Positions 1 to 9,470 are shown, counted from the stretch's first letter. The stretch: 64,000 nucleotides of DNA from Bradyrhizobium sp. Gha (GCF_900113735.1 NZ_FOQM01000001.1:1-64000); one strand, 5' to 3'. Notes: generated by a model not told the origin, from the sequence alone. Translations and numbers: made by a program.

Positions 1-299
1 TGCCAACCCTGCGCGAAGGCGACATCGTCATTCTCGACAATCTCGGAAGCCACAAGTCGAAAGCTGTCAGGCAAATGATCCAAGCTGCTGGCGCCAGGCT
101 CTGGTACCTGCCGCCATACTCGCCCGACCTCAACCCGATCGAACAGGCATTCTCCAAGATCAAACACTGGATGCGGCAAGCTCAGAAGCGCACCATCGAG
201 GACACTTGGCGCCACATCGGTCACCTCATCCAGGGCATCCAGCCTCGCGAATGCGCCAACTACTTCGCCAACGCAGGTTATGCTTCCGTCAAAATGTGA
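1..299 (+). mobile_element. IS630-type transposase, C-terminal part (cut by window edge)
   Basis: The frame is open from the window edge (first full codon at 3) to a TGA at 297-299. It shows the last half of a DDE transposase: VILDNLGSHK carries the second catalytic Asp, and YSPDLNPIEQAFSKIK carries the final Glu in the NPIE motif that marks the IS630/Tc1-mariner group. The enzyme would cut and rejoin the ends of its own element. The start and left inverted repeat lie outside the window, so whether the copy is intact is unknown. No terminal repeat could be confirmed just after the stop. Confidence 0.9.
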
Positions 300-305
300 A
301 ACGCT

Positions 306-569
306 CTAGCGGATGATCGTCGTCAGCGACGAGTAGCGCCTGTTCGGCCTCGCCTCAGCCGCCGAGAATTGCGCGAAGGCGTCGCTGACGCGCACCGCCG
401 GCGGCGTATCGCCGGCGAAACGGAATTGCCGCGGCTTCGGTGCGTAGAAGCTTGCGCTGTAATAGGCGTCGTCGAAGCGCGGCTCGCCGACGCCGAACAA
501 TGCGTCGCAGACGAACAGGAGTGCATAGACTCCCGCGACCGCCACGACGATCTCCTTGAGAACCGACAT
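306..569 (-). CDS. small hypothetical protein with N-terminal membrane segment
   Basis: An 87-residue product starting MSVLKEIVVAV. I chose the ATG at 569 over the longer frame (614) because a GGGCGAGG purine stretch precedes it. Residues 6-24 form a hydrophobic segment (signal anchor or signal peptide). The rest is polar with several Tyr and Arg (DDAYYSASFYAPKPRQFRF). No known domain is recognised. It stands alone between the transposase remnant and the terC terminator, so context gives no role. Confidence 0.55.
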   Translation of the reverse strand: MSVLKEIVVAVAGVYALLFVCDALFGVGEPRFDDAYYSASFYAPKPRQFRFAGDTPPAVRVSDAFAQFSAAEARPNRRYSSLTTIIR

Positions 570-702
570 GCTGATGCCTCGCCCTTTTGTCGTGAGGATG
601 CACGCCGGTTCCAAAGCCGAGGTTTAAGGCGGCCTGCTTCTTGTCCGCACGGTTTGCCGCTGCTGAGTGGATTGCAGACGATTTTATCGATCTCGAAAAG
701 GA

Positions 703-735
703 GAGCCCGCCTGACCGGGCGAGTCAGGCGGGCTC
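703..735 (-). terminator. hairpin terminator downstream of the terB-terC operon
   Basis: A perfect 13-bp inverted repeat, GAGCCCGCCTGAC / GTCAGGCGGGCTC, with a 7-nt loop. Read on the minus strand it is followed by TCCTTTTC, a short U-rich stretch, so it best serves transcripts leaving the minus-strand terC gene, 134 bp upstream. The rest of 570-868 holds no convincing gene. Confidence 0.65.
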
Positions 736-868
736 CCCGGCAATTGCAGCCAGCGCGAGCCGAAGATCAGCCGCGGCAACGGGCCGATCGGCGGTCTCGC
801 CAGGGATGCTTGGGGTTCAGACGACATCGATCACTCCAGAAAGCGAGGCGGGAAGACGAAGATAGGAC

Positions 869-1507
869 TCAGAGACTTGCGATGACAGGCGCGAGTTCGA
901 GCGAGCCGCGATAGATCATCTCGAAGGCGACGTAGACGATGATGGCAAGGCCGACATAGGCGATCCAGCGCTGCTTCTGGAGCACGCGGCCGAGCAGATC
1001 GGCGGCGACGCCCATCAACGCAACCGACAGAACCAGACCGAAGACGAGGATATAGGGGTGCTCACGCGCCGCGCCCGCAACCGCGAGCACGTTGTCGAGC
1101 GACATCGAGACGTCGGCGGCAACGATCTGCAACGCGGCCTGTCTGAACGTTTTGCGCGGCGCGGCCGCGCCGGTCGCGCCGCCAGCAAGGCTGGGCACAA
1201 GCTGGTTCGCATGCGTCGCCTGCTCGCGCAGCTCGCGCCACATCTTCCAGCAGACCCACAGCAGCAGCACCCCGCCGGCGAGCAGCAGACCGATCACTTG
1301 CAGAAGCTGGGCCGCGACACCGGCAAAGACGATGCGCAATGCGGTGGCCGCAACGATGCCGACGACGATGGCGCGGCGGCGCTGCTCGGCCGGAAGGCCT
1401 GCGGCCGCGAGGCCGATGACGACGGCGTTGTCGCCGGCGAGCACGAGGTCGATCAGGACGACCTGGAGCAGCGCGCCCAGGGCGTCGGCGGTGATGACTT
1501 CGATCAT
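869..1507 (-). CDS. TerC family integral membrane protein (YjbE-like)
   Basis: A 212-residue polytopic membrane protein. The TerC signatures are the paired acidic motifs VLIDLVLAGDNAVVIGLA near residue 17 and VAADVSMSLDNVLAVAGAA near residue 130, each placing Asp-Asn in a membrane helix. About seven hydrophobic segments can be seen. TerC proteins are linked to tellurite resistance and, for YkoY/YjbE-type members, to manganese export; which applies here cannot be told from sequence. It is the last gene of a three-gene operon, overlapping the upstream gene by 4 bp (1504-1507). Confidence 0.88.
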   Translation of the reverse strand: MIEVITADALGALLQVVLIDLVLAGDNAVVIGLAAAGLPAEQRRRAIVVGIVAATALRIVFAGVAAQLLQVIGLLLAGGVLLLWVCWKMWRELREQATHANQLVPSLAGGATGAAAPRKTFRQAALQIVAADVSMSLDNVLAVAGAAREHPYILVFGLVLSVALMGVAADLLGRVLQKQRWIAYVGLAIIVYVAFEMIYRGSLELAPVIASL

Positions 1508-1872
1508 GTTCGGTCATTTTTGGCAGCGGCGGGATCGAGCCAGTGCGGCTTGCGGCGCTCGATCCAGTCGAACACCTTCGCGCGCGCCCCACGCAGCGCC
1601 GGCACGTCCTCGGCGAGCAGCGCGAGACCAAGCGGCAGCATCCAGATGCCGAGCACCGGCAGGAAGGACAGCACGCCGCCGACCACGAGCAGCACGCCCG
1701 AAGGAATCCGGACCCAGCGGCTGGACGGTTGCAGGAGATAGTCGACCGCGCCGGCAAGACGCGGCGGCAGCCGACGGACGAGCGCGTCAAGCCGCGGATC
1801 TCCACCGGCCGGCTCGCCGCTGTCGCCCTTGGATCTCGTCCTTTGCTCGTTCGAAGCCGTGCTCATGCTCAC
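1504..1872 (-). CDS. small membrane protein between TerB and TerC
   Basis: A 122-residue protein with a polar, Arg-rich first 50 residues and one or two hydrophobic segments around residues 58-88 (GVLLVVGGVLSFLPVLGIWM), then a basic tail (WIERRKPHW). The layout resembles small PGPGW-type transmembrane proteins, though that is a weak match by eye. Overlaps of 4 bp with both neighbours argue for translational coupling in a terB-orf-terC operon and so a shared role in membrane metal or stress handling. Confidence 0.72.
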   Translation of the reverse strand: MSMSTASNEQRTRSKGDSGEPAGGDPRLDALVRRLPPRLAGAVDYLLQPSSRWVRIPSGVLLVVGGVLSFLPVLGIWMLPLGLALLAEDVPALRGARAKVFDWIERRKPHWLDPAAAKNDRT

Positions 1873-2330
1873 GCCTTGGCGGCCGCGTTGACGGCCACCG
1901 GACCGACCGGCTTCGCGCGCGGCAGCGCCAGCGTCAGCAGCCGCAACAGCTTGATCGCCTGCACCTCGTGCGGATGCACGTCCTCGTCCGCGGCCGCAAC
2001 GCGCTCCGACAGCGCGATGAGATGGGATGACAGCGGCAGGTCCGAGACCGGCCGCAGCGTCTCGATGACCACATTGGCGAAATCAGGCTCTTCGAGCCGT
2101 TCGGCGAGCTCATCGAACATCGCAAACAGGCGATCATCCTCGATATGCGGCGCCAATCCGCGCTCCCTGATGAAGCGGATCACCTCGTCGCGTTCGACCG
2201 GCGACACGCGCCGGTCGGCCACGGCGACCAGCGCGCCTGATATCACCAGCGCCACCGCAGCCTGCTCGTTGAAGCTGCGCGGCTCGGTGATTTCGATCTC
2301 GATCGGGGTGGACGTGTTGGCGTCAGACAT
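1869..2330 (-). CDS. TerB-like tellurite resistance protein
   Basis: A 153-residue soluble, helical protein. The hallmark is a pair of acidic repeats, VADRRVSPVERDEVIRFI near residue 40 and AADEDVHPHEVQAIKLL near residue 115, which in TerB-like folds sit in related helices and can bind divalent metal. Start ATG at 2330 follows AAAGGAGCAACG. It opens the operon with the small membrane protein and TerC, matching the known association of TerB-type and TerC-type proteins in metal and stress responses. Confidence 0.82.
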   Translation of the reverse strand: MSDANTSTPIEIEITEPRSFNEQAAVALVISGALVAVADRRVSPVERDEVIRFIRERGLAPHIEDDRLFAMFDELAERLEEPDFANVVIETLRPVSDLPLSSHLIALSERVAAADEDVHPHEVQAIKLLRLLTLALPRAKPVGPVAVNAAAKA

Positions 2331-2658
2331 CGTTGCTCCTTTTTTTGCGAAACGGCCGCGCGGAGCTGCGATGGGGACGATTGGGTCGGAGAGAACTCAA
2401 GAAGGCCCGACAATCGGCCGATCCATCGCATTCGCGCGGGACAGGTCATCCGACATCGCGAGGTTTGCTGACATGGTCAGCGTCCTCGCCAGAGGGGCCC
2501 GGATTCTTGTTCGCTCCAGAAATAAGAGGAGGTCAGCCGGAATCAAGGCAACAGCGTGCGGCTAGCCGCCGCATCCGGTTCCGCGTGAGCGGATTCGTCA
2601 AGCAGCCGTGCACGTTTGATGCACGACTGCATCAACACGCAATGACAGAGCGCGCGCC
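2331..2658. other. intergenic region, no gene seen
   Basis: A 328-bp gap between the divergent-facing start of the terB operon and the 3' end of the NTF2-like gene. Frames crossing it lack ribosome sites and plausible composition. The terB operon promoter should lie in its first 150 bp, but I could not pick out a convincing -35/-10 pair. Confidence 0.5.
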
Positions 2659-3039
2659 CTATCCCACTCGGTCCACGAGATGCGCGCGCGACGGTGCCGG
2701 ATCGAACCGGTCGCCGAAATATTGCGTTTCGTGCGCGACCAATCCGTCGCGAAATTCCATGATGCTGACGACGTAGGACGGCACGTTGTCATAAGTCAGC
2801 ACGAACTCGCTCACCCAGAGATCGCCGGCGCCGATCATCCGCCGGACCGTGAAGCGCTTCTTGTTCGGCTGCACGAAGCGGCTCTGCTGAATGTTCCGGC
2901 GGCCGCGGATGCGCTCGCCGGACTGCGGATAGTCGAGCACGGCATCTTCGCGATAGATGTCATGCTCGGCCTCGAAATCATTCGCGTCCGACGCATCCCA
3001 ATGGCGCTGCAGCGCCGCCAGTTTGGCTTGGTCGTCCAT
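2659..3039 (-). CDS. NTF2-like / SnoaL-type protein
   Basis: A 126-residue alpha+beta barrel protein of the nuclear transport factor 2-like superfamily. Features include an early helix (LAALQRHWDASDANDF), the EHDIYREDAVLDYPQSGERIRG loop, and paired late strands (VVSIMEFRDGLVAHETQYFGD). Start ATG at 3039 was chosen over an upstream extension that lies under the neighbouring gene's promoter. These folds host isomerases, hydrolases and ligand-binding proteins; no catalytic set could be assigned. It is divergent from the PaiB-like gene 94 bp away. Confidence 0.75.
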   Translation of the reverse strand: MDDQAKLAALQRHWDASDANDFEAEHDIYREDAVLDYPQSGERIRGRRNIQQSRFVQPNKKRFTVRRMIGAGDLWVSEFVLTYDNVPSYVVSIMEFRDGLVAHETQYFGDRFDPAPSRAHLVDRVG

Positions 3040-3133
3040 CTCAGTCTCCGCTCTTGAAGCCGACGCCCCGGCGAAAGAAGATATACAATCCGGCCATATT
3101 CCGGCTATTGCCGTACCGGAACGGAGAAACGCC

Positions 3134-3763
3134 ATGTACATTCCTCCCGCCTTTAGGGACGACGACGTCGAGAGCATCCGCGCGACGATCCGCGCGGCCC
3201 GCCTCGCGAGCCTCGTCACCGCCACCACCGACGGTCCGGTCGCCACACCCTTGCCGCTGTTCCTCGACGAGAGCGAAGGCGAGCAAGGTGTGCTGTACGG
3301 GCATGTCGCCAAGGCCAACCCGCAATGGAGGCTGCCGCCGATCGGCGACGCGCTGGCGATCTTCTCAGGTCCCGACGCCTATGTGACGCCGTCCTGGTAC
3401 GCGACCAAGCAGGAAACCGAGAAGGTCGTGCCGACCTGGAATTACATCGCCGTGCACGCCTATGGCCCCGTTGAATTCTTTCAAGAGCCGGAGCGCCTGC
3501 TCGACGTCGTGACACGGCTGACCGGGAAGCACGAAGGAACCCGCGCAAATCCCTGGGCCGTCGGGGACGCGCCCGCGGACTTCATCGCCGCGCAGCTGCG
3601 CGGGATCGTCGGCGTGCGCATCCGCGTGATGCGATTTGAGGGCAAGCGCAAGATGAGCCAGAACCGGCCCGAGGCCGATCGCATCGGCGTCGCTGCCGGT
3701 CTTGCGGCAAGCGAGAACCATGCCGATCGCGAGGTCGCGCCGCTGATCCCGCTGCCGCGCTGA
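3134..3763 (+). CDS. PaiB-like FMN-binding split-barrel protein
   Basis: A 209-residue protein starting MYIPPAFRDDD, the typical opening of PaiB-type FMN-binding negative regulators. SLVTATTDGPVATPLPLFLD is the first strand pair of the split barrel, GHVAKANPQWR the flavin-contact loop, and VPTWNYIAVHAYGPV the conserved NY motif. PaiB in Bacillus represses sporulation and protease genes, but most family members are probably flavin oxidoreductases. ATG at 3134 follows GGAGAAACGCC. It is divergent from the NTF2-like gene. Confidence 0.85.
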   Translation: MYIPPAFRDDDVESIRATIRAARLASLVTATTDGPVATPLPLFLDESEGEQGVLYGHVAKANPQWRLPPIGDALAIFSGPDAYVTPSWYATKQETEKVVPTWNYIAVHAYGPVEFFQEPERLLDVVTRLTGKHEGTRANPWAVGDAPADFIAAQLRGIVGVRIRVMRFEGKRKMSQNRPEADRIGVAAGLAASENHADREVAPLIPLPR

Positions 3764-3781
3764 GGCGCTCGGCGCGGCTCG

Positions 3782-5047
3782 TCAATTATCCTGCTCGCGC
3801 TGCCGATGGGCCTGTTCGGCCCCCCATCCGAGCCCAAGCGTCACCGAGATGAGCGAGCCGAGCAGCACGCCGAATTTTGCTGCGGCCAGCAAGCTCTCAT
3901 CGGTGAACGCCAGCATGGCGATGAAGATCGACATGGTGAAGCCGATGCCCGCCAGGAGGCCGATGAGTCCGACGCCGGCCCATGTGATGCCCGGCGGCAA
4001 CCGACATCCGCCCGCACGCACCGCAAGCCAGGTCACACCGATCACGCCGATCGGCTTTCCCGCGCAAAGCGCAAGCCCGACACCAAGCGTCACGAATTGC
4101 GAGCCACCGCTGAACTCGACGGTTCTCAAATCGACACCAGCATTGGCCAGCGCGAACAGGGGCATGATGACGTAAGCGACCCAGGGATGCAGCGCCATTT
4201 CCACGCGGATCACCGGCGGCACGATCTCGGGCCGCGCGGAGCGGACCGGCGTGATCAAGCCCAGCACGACGCCTGCAAGCGTCGGATGGACGCCAGCCGC
4301 GAGGAAGCCCGCCCAGACGACGAAGGCAGGCAGGACGTAGGCAAATGCCGAGCCCACACCGATCCGTTGAAATCCGAGCGCCAGCAACACGCCGAGCGCC
4401 GCGACGACGAAGCCATCGAGATTGATCCCGCTGCTGTAGAACAACGCGATGATGAGAACGGCGATGATGTCGTCGATGATGGCCAGCGCCAGCAGAAACA
4501 CCCTGACATTGGCCGGAACGGATCGCCCCAGCAGCGCGAGCACGCCGATTGCAAAGGCGATATCCGTCGCGGTCGGAACGGCCCAGCCCTGGCTGCGGCC
4601 CGCGACATTGTTGAAGCCGAGATAAAACAGCGCAGGAACGACCACGCCGCCGACGGCCGCCAGCACCGGCAGAATGGCCTGATCGAACCTGCTGAGCGCG
4701 CCGTCGTGGATCTCACGGCGGACTTCCATGCCGATGACCAGGAAGAACACCGTCATCAGCGCATCGTTGATCCAGAAATGCAGCGACCGGACGAAGACGA
4801 ACCCGCCGAGATGCAGTGAAATCGGCAGGTGCCAAACGTCATGATAAGAATGGGCGAAGGGCGAATTGGCCCAGAGCAATGCGGCAGCCGCAGCCAGGAG
4901 CAGCACGACGCCGCTGACGGCCTCGACATGCAGGAAATGCCGCAGCGTATCGAGCGTTCTTTCGACGAAGGACGGGAGTTTCGACAGGTTCCTGCCGGGC
5001 AGCTGATCGTTCACGGGCGCACGCTTTCTGCGTGGCGGCCCGACCAT
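3782..5047 (-). CDS. nhaA: Na+/H+ antiporter NhaA
   Basis: A 12-helix inner-membrane antiporter that exchanges cytoplasmic Na+ for external protons. The key Asp pair is visible in [16 protein letters not shown], equivalent to D163-D164 of E. coli NhaA, and the unwound helix IV motif in [18 protein letters not shown]. The amphipathic [18 protein letters not shown] region is also present. Start is uncertain: ATG at 5047 gives 421 residues, while GTG at 5014 gives a shorter N-terminus; neither has a strong ribosome site. The gene appears monocistronic. A second, unrelated antiporter (NhaD type) lies at 33 kb. Confidence 0.93.
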   Translation of the reverse strand: MVGPPRRKRAPVNDQLPGRNLSKLPSFVERTLDTLRHFLHVEAVSGVVLLLAAAAALLWANSPFAHSYHDVWHLPISLHLGGFVFVRSLHFWINDALMTVFFLVIGMEVRREIHDGALSRFDQAILPVLAAVGGVVVPALFYLGFNNVAGRSQGWAVPTATDIAFAIGVLALLGRSVPANVRVFLLALAIIDDIIAVLIIALFYSSGINLDGFVVAALGVLLALGFQRIGVGSAFAYVLPAFVVWAGFLAAGVHPTLAGVVLGLITPVRSARPEIVPPVIRVEMALHPWVAYVIMPLFALANAGVDLRTVEFSGGSQFVTLGVGLALCAGKPIGVIGVTWLAVRAGGCRLPPGITWAGVGLIGLLAGIGFTMSIFIAMLAFTDESLLAAAKFGVLLGSLISVTLGLGWGAEQAHRQREQDN

Positions 5048-5260
5048 CGCTTGACCTGTCGCTGCGACTTGCAGCGAGCACCCGAGGCCTCTTCTACACG
5101 GCAAGCAGACTAACGCAAGTCTCGGACGAGGAACCTCGATGCGGGAACGCTCGTTGATGGACCCGACGACACATCCGCCCCGAAGGTCGCATGTACCGCT
5201 GGATCGCATACCACCAGCGCGATCGCGAACGGCCGCGATCTCTATGCGTTTCGCGTCGCC

Positions 5261-5569
5261 TCAAACCCGCGCCACCAGGCGCGGACGGAACACGGATTCG
5301 ATGATCGGCACCGGCGCAGCAGCAAGCTTTCGCGCCGACCGGCGCCGCGGGTTGAAGAAGCTGTTCACGAGGATCGGCTCGAAATCGCCCAGCGCGGTTC
5401 GCTCCTTCACGAGCAGGCTCATGACCGAGCGCATCTTGATGACTTCCTGCGCCACGAAGCTGCAATCCTCATCGCGGTTGATCTGCTCGTGCATGATCGA
5501 TTCGGCCTCGCGCATGCTGACGCGGAGTGCTCTGATGGTTCTGCGGAGTTCGTTGATGCGATTGTCCAT
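5261..5569 (-). CDS. small coiled-coil protein of unknown function behind a LexA-type box
   Basis: A 102-residue product. Residues 1-70 look helical and charged (LRRTIRALRVSMREAESIMHE), suggesting a coiled coil; the tail is basic (FFNPRRRSARK). The ATG at 5569 is preceded by GAGGGAGGCAGCC, a strong ribosome site. A GAAC-N7-GAAC repeat lies 28 bp upstream of the start, so SOS control is plausible. No family is recognised. Its neighbours (nhaA and the bicupin gene) suggest no role. Confidence 0.68.
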   Translation of the reverse strand: MDNRINELRRTIRALRVSMREAESIMHEQINRDEDCSFVAQEVIKMRSVMSLLVKERTALGDFEPILVNSFFNPRRRSARKLAAAPVPIIESVFRPRLVARV

Positions 5570-5597
5570 GGCTGCCTCCCTCTCGGCTGCAACATAA

Positions 5598-5612
5598 GAA
5601 CAAAACATGAAC
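5598..5612 (-). promoter_or_regulatory. LexA (SOS) box, alphaproteobacterial type
   Basis: GAAC-AAAACAT-GAAC, which read on the minus strand is GTTC-N7-GTTC, the direct-repeat operator bound by LexA in Alphaproteobacteria. The AT-rich spacer fits known sites. It lies 28 bp upstream of the start codon at 5569, where a repressor would block transcription. The remaining part of 5570-5869 shows no gene. Confidence 0.5.
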
Positions 5613-5869
5613 ATTATGTCAATCGGCAACTGCGCGCGGTCTGGCAGGGCTTGCCGACAAATTAGACAAGGAGCATCACCGGCCGGGAATCGCAACGCCC
5701 GACCGCGCCGACGGGCGATCAGGGCCACGGGTGATCTAACCTCCAGTGCAGCCACCGGATTTTCCCCAGCGCAAGCGACGCGCCAGGCTTGCTTGCCGCT
5801 GCGCAAACCAACTGGCCCAAAATTCGCAACGACGTTGCAAGCTGGCAATGGCGCAGAGCGGAGAACGTC

Positions 5870-7009
5870 ATGAACGTGCATGCTGCGGGCGATCTCAAGA
5901 CAGTCGGCCTCACCCATCCGAACGGCACGCCGCTCCGCCTCAACACGAAGGACTTCGTCGCGATCGATCGCAACAAGAATGCGAGGTTCGAGGCGACGTA
6001 TCGCCCGCAGGCGCTCTATAACCGGGCCAATGAAGGCTTTCACGCCAACAACGAAACCTTCCTGCTCCACGAAGTTGCGACCAACCTGCCGATCTACCGG
6101 CCCGACACCGGACCGACCGACTTCCATCTGCATCTTCCGCCAGGCGGCTTTCAGCTCGTTCTGGTCACCTCGGGGGCCTTCACCTTCGACTATGACGGGC
6201 GGTTCTACAATGTCGGCCCGGGCGCCGTGATGCTACAAAGCGCGATCGTGCATCGCCAGCTGTTCTACACCTGGTCGGGGCTGTCGACCGAGGAGAACCT
6301 GAAGACGCCGCAGACAGTGGTGCCGGATCCGATCTCGATGGGCTATTCGGGCAAATTCCTCGAAGCCTTCATCACCGATCCCACCACCTTTCCGAATCCG
6401 ACCATCGTCGGGCCGGGTCAGATCGACGAAGCCGAGACACCGCGCGTGGCCTGGGGCCACACTTTGCACGATCGGCCCGCCAATGCCGGCTTCTGGCTTC
6501 AGGATCCGCTGGCGCTGGATGCAATGTTCAAGCCGCTCAGCGACGGCTCCGTCAAATCCCTCATGCCGGTGTACGTGCGCGATATCGGCATCGAGACACC
6601 GAGCGGTCACCTCGTCACCGGTCACATCATCGCAACCGATCCGCGCGGCCAGTCGCTGCTGCCGAAGAGCACATCGGCATCAATGCACGCCACCACGTTC
6701 GCCAGGGGCGAGGTCGTCATCTACCGCGTCATTCGCGGCACGGCCGAGTTCAAGAACAAGTCGTCCGAGACGTTCGAGCTCGCCGCCGGCGATGTCGTCA
6801 CCGCCGGCAACGGCTCGATCAGTCTCATCGCTGTCGGCGAGAACACGCAAGTGCTCCGGCTCGGTCTTCTCAAGGGCATCGAGAACCTTCGCAGCTGGAC
6901 GCCGACGCAGCGCGACGAGATCGACGGCCTCGCCGGTCAGATCATCACGCAGAAGGACATTCGTCCCCTGCGCACCGAAGGCAAGCCGGTCGGATATCTC
7001 TACGCGTAG
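5870..7009 (+). CDS. bicupin (quercetinase-like) protein
   Basis: A 379-residue protein with two cupin barrels. The first, about residues 70-150, has TDFHLHLPPGGFQLVLVTSG and later AIVHRQLFY, providing possible His metal ligands. The second, about residues 275-330, has VVIYRVIRGTAEFKN and LAAGDVVTAGNGSI with fewer His. Bicupins of this kind include quercetin and other ring-cleaving dioxygenases, but substrate cannot be inferred. Start ATG at 5870 gives MNVHAAGDLK; GCGGAGAACGTC upstream carries a GGAG ribosome site. No operon partner is evident. Confidence 0.75.
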   Translation: MNVHAAGDLKTVGLTHPNGTPLRLNTKDFVAIDRNKNARFEATYRPQALYNRANEGFHANNETFLLHEVATNLPIYRPDTGPTDFHLHLPPGGFQLVLVTSGAFTFDYDGRFYNVGPGAVMLQSAIVHRQLFYTWSGLSTEENLKTPQTVVPDPISMGYSGKFLEAFITDPTTFPNPTIVGPGQIDEAETPRVAWGHTLHDRPANAGFWLQDPLALDAMFKPLSDGSVKSLMPVYVRDIGIETPSGHLVTGHIIATDPRGQSLLPKSTSASMHATTFARGEVVIYRVIRGTAEFKNKSSETFELAAGDVVTAGNGSISLIAVGENTQVLRLGLLKGIENLRSWTPTQRDEIDGLAGQIITQKDIRPLRTEGKPVGYLYA

Positions 7010-7113
7010 CCGAGAACGCTGCAGCTTCTCCTCCGTTGCGGGTCTTGCCCGTCCGCAAATGCTGCTGGTACTTCATAGGCGACCGAGATGCGCCTGGAGC
7101 ACCTGCTTCGCCC

Positions 7114-7581
7114 GTGAGTCCCGACATCACCAGAACCTGCGGAAGCTGCACTGCCTGTTGCGATGGCTGGCTGCAGATCGAGGTGCGTGGGCACAAAGTG
7201 CGCAAGGGACAACCTTGCCCGTTCAGCGTCGCGCATCGGTGCACAATCTATCCGGAACGCCCGCAGCATCCCTGCCGCGAGTTCGTCTGCGGCTGGCTGG
7301 TTGCTTCCAGCCCGCTGCCGGATTGGATGCGGCCGGATCAATCCAGCATGATCATGCTGGCCGCCAATTTCTTCTGGCGCGGCCTCCCGGTCGACGTCGT
7401 CGTCCCGGTCGGCGAGCAGCCGAAGAAGAAGGCCATGGACTGGCTGATGCGGTTTTGCACCGAGAAGAGACGGCTGCTGGTCTATCAGAGCGGCGACGAA
7501 TGGTTCGCGTTCGGACCGCCGGCGTTTCAGACCGACATCGCCGGCCGCCTCGGACGCGGCGAAACGCCCTGGGGCGATTAA
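7114..7581 (+). CDS. YkgJ/UPF0153 family cysteine-cluster protein
   Basis: About 155 residues. The Cys pattern CGSCTACCDGW, then CPF, CTIYPERPQHPC and CGW matches the YkgJ family, thought to bind zinc or an iron-sulfur cluster. The C-terminal half has no recognised motif. I prefer GTG at 7114 (SPDITRTCGS); a TTG at 7036 would add 26 residues of low-complexity sequence. It lies 104 bp after the bicupin gene on the same strand, too far to assume an operon. Confidence 0.75.
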   Translation: MSPDITRTCGSCTACCDGWLQIEVRGHKVRKGQPCPFSVAHRCTIYPERPQHPCREFVCGWLVASSPLPDWMRPDQSSMIMLAANFFWRGLPVDVVVPVGEQPKKKAMDWLMRFCTEKRRLLVYQSGDEWFAFGPPAFQTDIAGRLGRGETPWGD

Positions 7582-7808
7582 AGCAAGCCGCGGAAATCAT
7601 TCGCCCTTTCGGGCTGCATCCGGTTCACCGCAATGCGGCAGATCGACGCGCGACATGGTTTGTCAGAAATAGTTGCTTTCCGGACACAGTCGGTGGCGAA
7701 AGCGAACGCTAACCTACCAGCCTCATTGTATATGGCATCTGGCATACATTAGCTTCCGTTTTATCCCGGACCCCATCTGAGAGTCCGCGGCGATAAAGGG
7801 GAAACCAG

Positions 7809-9455
7809 ATGAGGAAGGCCTTTTTGCTCAGCACGGGCTTTGCGGCCCTGTGTGCAACCACAATCAGCCAACCTTTGCGAGCTGCAACCATCGAGGATGT
7901 CGTTGCCCGCCTCGATGCGCTCGAGCGCAGCAACGCCAAGCTCGCGAAGGAGAACGCGCAGCTTCGCGAACGCGTCAATCACATCGGCGCGCCCAGGGCT
8001 GCGGCGACGGCGGTGGCGCCGGCTTCACCCAAGGGCAATCCCGTTCTGCATGCGGCGGTTGCTCCCTCACCGGCGCCCGCGGCGCCCGAGCACACCGTCG
8101 TCAGCATCGGCGGCGCTCCGCTCTACAGCAAGGCGCCCGGATCCAATCCGTTCATCGACAACACCACCGTGACGCTCTACGGCCATGTCGATCTTTCCGG
8201 CGACGTCTTCAATGCCGGCGTCTACGACCAGGGCACGAAGTTCGGCGTCTCCAGCAACCTCACCTACTTCGGCATTCGCGCGCGGCACAATCTTGACCCC
8301 TACGGCTATCCCGGATGGGCCGCCGTCGCGCAATTCGAATCGCTCGTGGAGGTCGCAGCCGTTCCGACCGAACGCGCGGCGTTCGGCACGCGCGACAGCT
8401 TCCTCGGCATGGAGAGCCCGTGGGGCACGATCAAGGCCGGCAAGGCGGACACGCCCTACAAGAAGGCCACGGCGAAGTTCGATCCGTTCTCGGCCACGCT
8501 CGGCGACTACAACTCGATCATGGGCAACACCGGCGGCGATCTGCGCGCGGAGTTCGATTGGCGCGCGGGGCATGCGGTCTGGTATGAATCGCCTGTATGG
8601 AACGGCTTCCAGGCCTCGGTCATGGTCTCGCCGGGCCAGAACACCGCCAAGGACAACAGCGACTACGCGCTCGGCGATTTCAACTGCCCGGCGACGTCAT
8701 CGCGCGGCAGCGGCTCGGGCTTCCCGCTCACATCGGCGCCGGAGGGCTGTACCGATGGCTCTTACGGCAATCTTTACAGCGCATCGCTGACCTACAACCA
8801 GGCTGGGTTCACGGGCATCGCCGCTTACGAATTCCACGAAGGAACCAACCGGACCGGCGACGAGGCGGTGACCGCGCTGAGCAATGGCAGCGTTCTCACC
8901 GTGCCGGCGGGTGCGGTCGGCATCGCCAACGAGTGGGCTGCAAAGCTGGGCGCGGGCTACAAGTTCAACGACATGATCGGCAGCCTGCAGCTCTACGGCA
9001 TCTACGAAGTGATGCGCCGCGAGCATACGGTCGCCGCCTTCAACGAGCGTTCGCGCGACGGCTACTTCCTGAGCGCGACCCAATCGGTCGAGAAGTGGGA
9101 CGTCAGTGCATCCTGGGCTCATGCCAACGCCTCGCCGGGCTCGCCGGGCACCGGCGTCCTCAACGCGTATCCCACTCCGGGGGTCGCGGTTTCGGCGCCG
9201 GCGGGTGCCGCCGACTTCGCGCTCAACGCGGTGGACTCCAGCGCAGACCAGTACGCGATCGGCGTGAAGTACCATTTCAGCCCGTTCGTGAGCTGGTACA
9301 TGGTCGGCAGTTACTTGCGCAACGGACCGGGCGCGCATTACTGCCTCGGTGTCAGCGGACACGGCTACGGAGTGTGCGGACGTGACGCCAACAACAACGT
9401 CATTGCCGGCAACAAGGCCGAAGCGGTCACGACAGGCATGACGTTCGACTTCTGA
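7809..9455 (+). CDS. outer-membrane porin with N-terminal coiled coil
   Basis: A 548-residue porin. Residues 1-25 are a Sec signal peptide. Residues 28-60 are a heptad-like coiled coil (VVARLDALERSNAKLAKENA), followed by a Pro/Ala linker. A beta-barrel of alternating strands begins near residue 120 (VTLYGHVDLSGDVFNAG) and ends with Phe (TGMTFDF), the BAM recognition signature. It would form a general diffusion channel anchored to the cell wall through the coil. ATG at 7809 follows AAAGGGGAAACCAG. Alone in its transcription unit. Confidence 0.9.
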   Translation: MRKAFLLSTGFAALCATTISQPLRAATIEDVVARLDALERSNAKLAKENAQLRERVNHIGAPRAAATAVAPASPKGNPVLHAAVAPSPAPAAPEHTVVSIGGAPLYSKAPGSNPFIDNTTVTLYGHVDLSGDVFNAGVYDQGTKFGVSSNLTYFGIRARHNLDPYGYPGWAAVAQFESLVEVAAVPTERAAFGTRDSFLGMESPWGTIKAGKADTPYKKATAKFDPFSATLGDYNSIMGNTGGDLRAEFDWRAGHAVWYESPVWNGFQASVMVSPGQNTAKDNSDYALGDFNCPATSSRGSGSGFPLTSAPEGCTDGSYGNLYSASLTYNQAGFTGIAAYEFHEGTNRTGDEAVTALSNGSVLTVPAGAVGIANEWAAKLGAGYKFNDMIGSLQLYGIYEVMRREHTVAAFNERSRDGYFLSATQSVEKWDVSASWAHANASPGSPGTGVLNAYPTPGVAVSAPAGAADFALNAVDSSADQYAIGVKYHFSPFVSWYMVGSYLRNGPGAHYCLGVSGHGYGVCGRDANNNVIAGNKAEAVTTGMTFDF

Positions 9456-9470
9456 CCGGGAACAAGACCG

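Noticed and set aside
3806..4819. 337-residue plus-strand frame opposite nhaA
   Set aside because: Composition is an antisense shadow of a membrane protein (rich in Arg, His, Asp, Gln); nhaA motifs are clear.
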